DNA of 64,000 nucleotides from a virus: IMG/VR virus record IMGVR_UViG_3300032092_000025, positions 1-64,000 of that record; one strand, 5' to 3'. The notes beneath the pieces were generated by a model, which saw nothing but the letters and a program-made list of their open reading frames with translations, searched no databases and was not told the DNA's origin. Shown here piece by piece: positions 5,720 through 12,653 of this stretch. A program made the position numbers and the translations under genes. How positions within the stretch are numbered: the stretch's first letter is position 1; each line of letters starts with the position of its first letter.

Positions 5720-7966
5720 TTAGAAATCAAGTTTAACGAGGAATTGTTGAATACTTTGTCTTTGGATTGGTGATTGTAATTTAGATATCGCCATTAAATC
5801 TCTATCTGAATCAAACAGCCCTATCTCTGATACCCAAGAAGTTGTACCAGGTGTCCAAGTAGGATTTGACGAACTTAAGAACTGATTTTGTGATAAATTA
5901 CATAACCATCTCATTTCATAAATTGTTGCCTGTATCTCAGTTTCCAAATTACCGTAGAAGAAGTATTCGTCTCCAAAGTTTAATGTTTGTCCTGTTTCTC
6001 CGATTGTCGGTAGTGTAATATAATTATTTAGGTCGTATGTTGGTGCGGATTCATACATAGAACTTGTAATAACAAAAGTTGTTGCAGTAAGTTGTGCGAC
6101 TGTGAAAGGACTAATTTGTGCCGTTACATCAACCTTTTTCCACCCTGACGGGTCCGGTCTAACATCACCAGTCACTTTTTGACAAAGTATTTCAAACGTA
6201 TTAAAATCACTCATATTAGGTAAACATCCAAATTCATTACCAAAAGTAACTGAGACATTTTGACTAACTGAGTTACAACTTTGGTTAGGTCCTTGTAATT
6301 TTTGATAATAATTACAATGTAAAGAATTTGTAAGGAATAGTGATGTGGATATTCTATATGTTATATACATATATTGGGTGTTACCCGTTAAAACCCCTTG
6401 TTCCGAACCATCTGGTGTTACCAATGCAACTCTTGGTGCCGGTAAAGTCCAATTTCTATTTGATTTATAAGATAATGCCGCAATAATTTCCTCGTCATCT
6501 ATAACTATTGTGTGTAAGTCGGGAAATACTTTACCTATTCTATTTGGTTGTCCATCGACATTTGCATTTGTGTCCCAAAGGTGGTAATACCTGTGACCAG
6601 GTAAATTCATTTCAGTATTAACATTTGATGTTAAATAATGTTCTTGGAAAAGACCAAGCTCATCAAATCCTTCAGGGTCAACATAGAATGTTTGACCTTG
6701 ACAACAATCTGTTGATTTGTGCCATTGTAAAGTTGGTATGTGTAATCTGAAATTTCTTGCCATACCAACTGTGTTGGTGACATTGTCAGAATCATAAGGT
6801 TGTAATGCAAATTTTTCGCCATATACAAAATCTATTGTATTATTTGTATAATGAATTATCGCGATACATTTTTGTTCTTTACCTTGTACCGTAATTTGGT
6901 CACCTAATGAGTTATAATAATATACTGAACTACTATCTGATTGTCCTGTACTATTACTATATGCAAAATACTCTTTACTACCTAAATATGAAGTCGAATT
7001 GTAACTATCGTATCCTTGGTATACTGAACCATTAACACCTGCCGGTGATTCACTCCAAGGTATATTCATATTCCATACGTTAACATTAAATAAATCAACG
7101 TCGCAAACTGATTGGAAATTAAGTACGTCTTGATTCCAATGTGGTTCAGGTGTTGCACTATCGTAGAATCCTGTCATACCTGATGGATAAAACAGAACTC
7201 TCGCGTTTCCGACTGCCCCCATACTCTGATAATTTGGGACACTTCTATCTAAGGTTAAAAGATTACCTGAAACTGCAACAACCCTATAAGTTAAAATAGG
7301 ATTGCAACTTTGGAATCCTAATAAACAATTACTGTCTGTGGGTGGCACTGGCGGACAAGGGTTGTAGGGGCTATATGGTGGTGAACAAGTACCTGAACTT
7401 GGTGTATAAGTACAATTACAAGAAGTGTCTGTTTGATAATAAATTGTCATAAAATCTCCTGCCGAGAAACTGTATGTTGACGCAGTATTACATATACTAG
7501 TGTTAACCGTAACTTGATTATTATTTAAGGTTAAACTACTAATATCTACAACATAATTAGGTGTTTTTACATATTGAGAACCTGTTCTCGCGTACCAATT
7601 AGTCGGTAAAGTAGTTGTGTCGGCACTGAAAAAACCTCTCATAGGGGCTACGTTATATACATCAGAAATTACTGAATCCATAAATGGAATTCCGTATTTA
7701 GGTCCTCCTACTTCATCAATATAATAAGGATATTTTACATTTTGTGAGTTTGCCTGTGGTACGGGGGCACCATTTTGTGAGTTAAATGCAGGTTCCAAAA
7801 CTACAGTGTTTGTTTGATTGTATCCTGTGATTGTATTGTAAGATATCTCACTATCTCCAACTTGGAAGTATCTGATGTTAAAATTACCTTGGGACATTTT
7901 TTCTCTTCCAATGTCTGTAATTCTTGTATTGATTAATCCTGATGTATTTTTTAATATATAAGCCAT
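5720..7966 (-). CDS. Tail fibre/collar-type structural protein
   Basis: A 748-residue protein. The N-terminus, with NTRITDIGREKMSQG near residues 13-27 followed by a GDSEISY segment, resembles the start of phage tail-collar fibre proteins. The C-terminus (WVSEIGLFDSDRDLMAISK, then a short tail ending in FLVKLDF) resembles the matching end segment, in which an attachment domain describes step-like units. The middle is beta-rich, with many Asn, Ser and Tyr and a Cys-Pro-rich stretch near residues 180-215. It is the last gene of the 9600-to-5720 unit and begins 5 nt after the stop of the 542-residue gene. Its place at the distal end of the baseplate/fibre cluster suggests a fibre attached to the baseplate rim. 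The exact T4 equivalent cannot be named. Confidence 0.6.
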   Translation of the reverse strand: MAYILKNTSGLINTRITDIGREKMSQGNFNIRYFQVGDSEISYNTITGYNQTNTVVLEPAFNSQNGAPVPQANSQNVKYPYYIDEVGGPKYGIPFMDSVISDVYNVAPMRGFFSADTTTLPTNWYARTGSQYVKTPNYVVDISSLTLNNNQVTVNTSICNTASTYSFSAGDFMTIYYQTDTSCNCTYTPSSGTCSPPYSPYNPCPPVPPTDSNCLLGFQSCNPILTYRVVAVSGNLLTLDRSVPNYQSMGAVGNARVLFYPSGMTGFYDSATPEPHWNQDVLNFQSVCDVDLFNVNVWNMNIPWSESPAGVNGSVYQGYDSYNSTSYLGSKEYFAYSNSTGQSDSSSVYYYNSLGDQITVQGKEQKCIAIIHYTNNTIDFVYGEKFALQPYDSDNVTNTVGMARNFRLHIPTLQWHKSTDCCQGQTFYVDPEGFDELGLFQEHYLTSNVNTEMNLPGHRYYHLWDTNANVDGQPNRIGKVFPDLHTIVIDDEEIIAALSYKSNRNWTLPAPRVALVTPDGSEQGVLTGNTQYMYITYRISTSLFLTNSLHCNYYQKLQGPNQSCNSVSQNVSVTFGNEFGCLPNMSDFNTFEILCQKVTGDVRPDPSGWKKVDVTAQISPFTVAQLTATTFVITSSMYESAPTYDLNNYITLPTIGETGQTLNFGDEYFFYGNLETEIQATIYEMRWLCNLSQNQFLSSSNPTWTPGTTSWVSEIGLFDSDRDLMAISKLQSPIQRQSIQQFLVKLDF

Positions 7967-7971
7967 ATTAT

Positions 7972-9600
7972 TTAAGATGGGCAGGTTCCTGACGAAACTG
8001 TTAATGTCTGAGATTGACCTTGTGTGGATGTATTACAACACGAACATCCTGTTACTCGCGGTTGAGTTATATTTAGGTAATCGTTCACTTTAACACAACA
8101 ACTTGCATTACTTGGATTAAAGACCGTTACTACTGATTGTCCGCTTACAACATCCGAACCTGTTAGTGTAATATTATTATATGTTTTTGTTATTCCTGTA
8201 ATATATTGCATAATCCCTTGACCTTTTGGGCACGTACCAATATTTGGATTAGTACTTGTATTGGTTTGAGAAGTTGGTGTTATTGCGAGTGTCGTACCAT
8301 TTTTTGTAATTTGTGTAGATTGAGTAAAACTTCCATTTGAAGAATTATTACTGAACACGGCAAAATTCAAATTATCAACTAAATTAAAAGTAATTGTGGT
8401 ACCAACCGGAAGACTTGTAGGTTGGTTTAAATCATTTAACACTGAAACTGTAAAATTAATTCTTTTCTGTGTTGCGGTTATAGTAGTTGTTGTTGCATTA
8501 ACGACTAACTTATAATTTGTTGGTGTGTTATTGTTAGATAAAGTAACATTGTTTTGAACAATTGTATTGTTCGCATCTTTTGCATAAACTGAATAAGACC
8601 CTCCAACCAAATTATTAAATAATCTACTTAATCCTCCTGAGAAAACTGATAATCCACCATCAATAGACCAAAGTATTGGTGTGGTGGCATTTTGAACTTC
8701 CATAAAAATAGAACCATTCGATTGACCAACACAACTAGGATTTGTTCCTTGTAAAGTTTTGAAACTCATTTGTGGTGTACTACAAGAACCAACGTAGGAT
8801 GTCGTCGGGTTATCAAATAATCCTCTACCACTAATTTGCCAAAGTCCTATTGGAGGATTGCTAGGATTTGAATTAATTAAGAATTGAGAACCTATCTGTG
8901 TGAACCAATAATTATTAGTTGAATTCCAAATTATTGTATATGTCGATGATGTGAAAGTATTTTTACCATTTACTATGTTTGCAGTCTTATTAAACTCCAA
9001 ACTTGTTGTTGGACCTTGTAAACATATGCTTTGTGGTACGAATGGTGGAGGTATTGGTGTTGGTGTAGGGGTTGATGTTGGTGTAGGGGTTGGTGGTGCC
9101 AACGTACAGATTGTAGTTGCGGTATAATCGGGTCCACCACCAGGCCAAGAATAATCTGTAACTGTTATGGTATAAATTTTTGAGGTATTGGCGTTTGATA
9201 AAGTAGCCCCTAAATATCCATTATCCCAAAGAATCTTATATGGAGGTGTACCTCCTGAAACATTTATAGTTATTGTAGACGCAGTAATATTAGGTGAACA
9301 CTCTATAGTTAGAGGGGTAACTGTAATAATATCACATTCACTTGTTGCAGTAATTCTAACGCAAGGGTGTGATGATATACAGGTAGAACAACTACCAAAT
9401 GATGTTAAAGTTGCACCAACCGATGAATATGTTGGGGCTCCTGGTAATAATTGTGATGATGGTATAACAATTGAACATCCCGTGAAACTATTTGGTATTT
9501 GAGCATAGTAAGAATCTCCAACTGTAAGTGCCGAACCCAAATTAGTAAGAACAAATGTTTTACTACTATCACAACAGGACTTTAAATATGATATTGCCAT
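7972..9600 (-). CDS. Putative tail fibre protein with Pro-Thr hinge
   Basis: A 542-residue protein. Residues 1-165 are cysteine-rich (SCCDSS, SCSTCISSHPC) and contain one SprB-like module (GGTPPYKILWDNGY, then ITVTDYSW). A hinge of Pro-Thr pairs follows (APPTPTPTSTPTPTPIPPP, about residues 168-186). The C-terminal part contains a second SprB-like segment (PSCVGQSNGSIFMEV, then LVGGSYSVYAKDAN), an Ig-like stretch and a terminal cluster of cysteines (GCSCC). Short Ig-like modules, a stiff Pro-Thr hinge and many cysteines suggest a surface-exposed receptor-binding or decorating fibre. It heads the two-gene unit ending at 5720 and has its own TATTTAT element 43 nt upstream. The absence of a signal peptide argues for a virion component. 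Confidence 0.6.
   Translation of the reverse strand: MAISYLKSCCDSSKTFVLTNLGSALTVGDSYYAQIPNSFTGCSIVIPSSQLLPGAPTYSSVGATLTSFGSCSTCISSHPCVRITATSECDIITVTPLTIECSPNITASTITINVSGGTPPYKILWDNGYLGATLSNANTSKIYTITVTDYSWPGGGPDYTATTICTLAPPTPTPTSTPTPTPIPPPFVPQSICLQGPTTSLEFNKTANIVNGKNTFTSSTYTIIWNSTNNYWFTQIGSQFLINSNPSNPPIGLWQISGRGLFDNPTTSYVGSCSTPQMSFKTLQGTNPSCVGQSNGSIFMEVQNATTPILWSIDGGLSVFSGGLSRLFNNLVGGSYSVYAKDANNTIVQNNVTLSNNNTPTNYKLVVNATTTTITATQKRINFTVSVLNDLNQPTSLPVGTTITFNLVDNLNFAVFSNNSSNGSFTQSTQITKNGTTLAITPTSQTNTSTNPNIGTCPKGQGIMQYITGITKTYNNITLTGSDVVSGQSVVTVFNPSNASCCVKVNDYLNITQPRVTGCSCCNTSTQGQSQTLTVSSGTCPS
9059..9094 (-). repeat. Two tandem 18-bp repeats encoding the Pro-Thr hinge
   Basis: Two adjacent 18-bp units, 9059-9076 and 9077-9094, differ at one base and encode part of the Pro-Thr hinge of the 542-residue fibre protein. 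Unit number could change by slippage and alter hinge length without shifting the frame. Confidence 0.6.
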
Positions 9601-9643
9601 TAAACTTTTTTTTAACTAAAAAAATAATCTTGTATTTTTGATT

Positions 9644-9650
9644 ATAAATA
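9644..9650 (-). promoter_or_regulatory. TATTTAT promoter-like element of the gene starting at 9600
   Basis: Sense context TTAGA-TATTTAT-AATCAAAAAT, with 43 nt to the ATG, the longest spacing of the set. It lies just past the stop of the 9666-10409 gene and so starts a new unit. Confidence 0.45.
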
Positions 9651-9665
9651 TCTAACCCGATGTTT

Positions 9666-10409
9666 TTAACAAGGATTAATTTCTTCACAATCACTACAAC
9701 TCCTCATTATTGGGTTTGGTAGTACAATAGAATAATCTCTATTGATACTTGAATTCCAATCAGTGGTACTTATATATGTTTGGTCAGGTGTTTCATAATT
9801 AGCGATAACAATAGTACACCCTGTATAACCAGTCCCTGTTCCTGTTCCCGATGGAGGTATTTCAACATACCAAGATATTTCGGGTTCAAATGTAGATTGA
9901 AAAGTTTCTTCAAATGTGAATGTATAGTTTGAGCAGCACGCACTAAAATAAGTAGGGGCGACAAAATTATAACAATCTTGACACGTAGAAAAAGTTGAAC
10001 CTGTTATTAACAAATCTATTGCAGCATCATTCGTAAATTGAAACCCTGAAAATATCCAACATTGTCCGAAATTTTCTAATGATGCAACCTCTCCAAAATT
10101 AAGAATTGGTACATTCTCCGTGTATAAACAAACTGAAGTGTCGGCACAATTACAGAATGTTGCATAAACACCTGGTAATAAAGTACAAACAACAGGAATT
10201 TCTTTAAGACAAGGTACTAATAATTCGTTTATTTTAAGTGTTATCGCCGGCGCTCCACTAAAGGCGTCAGGTAAAGGTATTACTTCAATTGGTGGTACAG
10301 TATTCGTTATCGTATCAATGTATATACAATCGTTCCCTAAAAAATTACATATATAAATCTCATAAGGGGGTGTAAGTCCTGTTATGGATGATATTATAAT
10401 GTTTTTCAT
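9666..10409 (-). CDS. Cysteine-rich fibre-tip or adaptor protein
   Basis: A 247-residue protein. Residues 1-75 form the same cysteine-bearing domain as the whole 76-residue protein at 3388-3618. The rest has further cysteine pairs (CNCADTSVC, STCQDCYNF, YFSACCSNY, RSCSDCEEINPC) and a Gly-Thr stretch (GTGTGYTG). The short segment around CQDCYNF and the closing cysteines recall the C-terminal modules of the two larger proteins encoded just upstream. It has no enzymatic motif or signal peptide. It begins 1 nt after the SprB-repeat gene and ends the unit that starts at 16543, which suggests it is assembled with that fibre, as a tip, a clamp or a chaperone. Its exact role is unknown. Confidence 0.55.
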   Translation of the reverse strand: MKNIIISSITGLTPPYEIYICNFLGNDCIYIDTITNTVPPIEVIPLPDAFSGAPAITLKINELLVPCLKEIPVVCTLLPGVYATFCNCADTSVCLYTENVPILNFGEVASLENFGQCWIFSGFQFTNDAAIDLLITGSTFSTCQDCYNFVAPTYFSACCSNYTFTFEETFQSTFEPEISWYVEIPPSGTGTGTGYTGCTIVIANYETPDQTYISTTDWNSSINRDYSIVLPNPIMRSCSDCEEINPC

Positions 10410-10410
10410 T

Positions 10411-12648
10411 TTAAGGACAACTAACGCAATTTATTATGTAACCTATTTTCAACTGAACTGTAATAGTTTGGTTAGACAACCCTGTTGTCGATTCTTCACA
10501 ATCAGTGTTTATTGTTATTGTATTATTAGCAACATCAACCACAACATCACCAATTCCTGTTACACCACTTAATAAAGTTTCAACTGCACTATACCATTGA
10601 GCCTCTGTTGGTATTGTTGTTAATGTGGTTGCAGTATAAAATGATTGGCTGAATCCTGTACCTGCGACACTAGTATGCGCTGAGAAAGTTGCCGAACTAA
10701 ATAAACAGTCAGTACAATTATCTATCAAATCTAAATAACCCTCAATAAACATTTTTGATATTGTTCTTTCTGTTAGAACACCCGTACTTGTAATTGTACT
10801 GTCGCACACTTCAAATAAAGAAGTGTTAGATAAAATATAGTTTCCTGTTAAAGTTATATCTCTTGTTGATGTACAACCATCATCGTCGATAACCGTTAAA
10901 GAGTAAGTGCCGGCCGATAAATTAGTGACTGTGGTACCTGTTTGTCCATTGACATTTGAAGACCAATTCAAAGAATACGGAGGATTTCCTTGATAGATGT
11001 TAGCATAAATTTGACCGTTTGACCCATTAGTTGAATTTGTAGGTATAAGAACAAAATCTAATTGTTGGCTTGGGTCTATAGTGAAATTGGAAGTTTGATT
11101 ACAAAAACTTTTAGTATCTTCTATCAAAATATCATACGAACCTGATGAAAGATTATTGAAGGTGTATGACGTTAAAAACGTTGGTGGTGATGGTGATATT
11201 TCTGTCCCATCTCCGCCCTCTATAGAATAAACAAATGGTCCTGTACCTCCAGAACTTTTAGTTATTGTAACAGAACCATTACTTTGCCCACAAGTTGCTC
11301 CTGTAACACTAGATGAAACTGTATATAAAGAAGTTGATTGTACTTCATACGTACCTGAAAAAGTACAAGTACCGTCTGTAATTGATAATGTATAAGTATC
11401 TGCAGATAAACCTCCGAACGTTGTATTAGTTGTACCGATTCTTTGTTTTGTGTTATTAGAAGAATTGGTCAAAGTGTATGTAAAATCTCTACTTCCGCCA
11501 ACCAATAGAATACTTATAGAACCGTTATTAGAGTCACAAGTACTATTATTAACATTTACTGAACTTACACCAAAACTATTAGGTTGTATTAAAGTTACTG
11601 TTTCATTATCATTACATAAAGCAGAATCTGTGACCTCAATAAAATATGAACCAGCAGATAACCCTGTGAATGTATATATTTGTGAATAACTAACATCGAT
11701 ATAAGATATTGAAGGTATGTAATACCTGTACGGTGGTGTTCCGTCTATTACGGTTATTTGTATTGAACCATTTGATGCAAAACAAGTTGGTGAAATTGGT
11801 ATTACCTCTCCTATTTTTACGGCATTTGTCTCTGAAATTGTTGGTGTTTGAGTTAGGGTACAACCTTGTGAATCCGTTATTGTTATTGAGTATTGACCTG
11901 CACTAAGACCTGTTATGGAAGAACCTGATAAAGATTGTCCTGTTGATTCTAAATAGAGTAATGGATTAACTGATGACCATTGATATGTGTATGGGGGAGT
12001 ACCTGTCAAACCTGTAATAAAAAGTCTACCAACACCTGTTGAGGCGTTCCCACAATCCGCATCGTTGACAATATATAGTCCATAATCAACCTCTACTGAA
12101 CTACCAATAATACAAGATTCACTTTTACCTGTACATCCCCCACCATCGTCAGCGATTACATAATAAACACCATCATCTAACGAATCAAATACGTATGAGT
12201 TATCTACACTTGAAGTTGATTGGAGTAGTACATCATTTCTATATAAATCAAATTGTACAGTACCATATGAATTCAAGGTAGATGCAGATAATGAACCATT
12301 TGATAATCCACAAGTTGTATTTGATATGGTACCTAAACTTACACAAGAACTCGCAGAAGAAATGTAGATGTTTATGGTCGCTATGTTATTTTCAGTGGTC
12401 GCAGTTGGGTTACCGCAAGTATCGTTTAACCTTAAAATGTAAAGTCCTGCGGATAGGTTTGTGACTTCAATAGTTCCACTATTAACCGTGTCAGTATACT
12501 GAAATGAAATAGGACTATTAATTGGTTCAATCCAAGTGATAGTTATTGGTTCTGCAGTGGTACTTAAATATAGAGTAAACCCACCTGAACCATTATTTTG
12601 GCAGTCACCAGTTACACTAAAACTACTTAAATTAGCAGGACAAGACAT
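10411..12648 (-). CDS. SprB-repeat fibre protein
   Basis: A 745-residue protein built from about seven Ig-like repeats of some 70-90 residues with the features of the SprB repeat: a cysteine near the start followed by SNGSI or SNGSV, then GTPPYxYxW, then (G/N)LSAGxYxxxITDxxGC. Clear copies lie near residues 200-290 (GTPPYTYQW, GLSAGQYSITITDSQGC), 290-360, 365-430, 435-520 and 540-605. SprB is the surface adhesin of gliding flavobacteria, and this repeat is mostly found in Bacteroidota surface proteins. Here the gene lies inside a baseplate/fibre operon and has neither a signal peptide nor a type IX sorting domain, so it should be a virion fibre. The last 130 residues form a separate module shared with the upstream 993-residue protein. 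The repeats carry regularly placed cysteines. Confidence 0.75.
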   Translation of the reverse strand: MSCPANLSSFSVTGDCQNNGSGGFTLYLSTTAEPITITWIEPINSPISFQYTDTVNSGTIEVTNLSAGLYILRLNDTCGNPTATTENNIATINIYISSASSCVSLGTISNTTCGLSNGSLSASTLNSYGTVQFDLYRNDVLLQSTSSVDNSYVFDSLDDGVYYVIADDGGGCTGKSESCIIGSSVEVDYGLYIVNDADCGNASTGVGRLFITGLTGTPPYTYQWSSVNPLLYLESTGQSLSGSSITGLSAGQYSITITDSQGCTLTQTPTISETNAVKIGEVIPISPTCFASNGSIQITVIDGTPPYRYYIPSISYIDVSYSQIYTFTGLSAGSYFIEVTDSALCNDNETVTLIQPNSFGVSSVNVNNSTCDSNNGSISILLVGGSRDFTYTLTNSSNNTKQRIGTTNTTFGGLSADTYTLSITDGTCTFSGTYEVQSTSLYTVSSSVTGATCGQSNGSVTITKSSGGTGPFVYSIEGGDGTEISPSPPTFLTSYTFNNLSSGSYDILIEDTKSFCNQTSNFTIDPSQQLDFVLIPTNSTNGSNGQIYANIYQGNPPYSLNWSSNVNGQTGTTVTNLSAGTYSLTVIDDDGCTSTRDITLTGNYILSNTSLFEVCDSTITSTGVLTERTISKMFIEGYLDLIDNCTDCLFSSATFSAHTSVAGTGFSQSFYTATTLTTIPTEAQWYSAVETLLSGVTGIGDVVVDVANNTITINTDCEESTTGLSNQTITVQLKIGYIINCVSCP

Positions 12649-12653
12649 TTATT

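Noticed and set aside
9641-9652. Copies of TATAAATA as T4-type late promoters
   Set aside because: The octamer appears only as the reverse complement of the operon-head element (TATTTATA), so it points the wrong way for the gene. Several copies do not complete the octamer.
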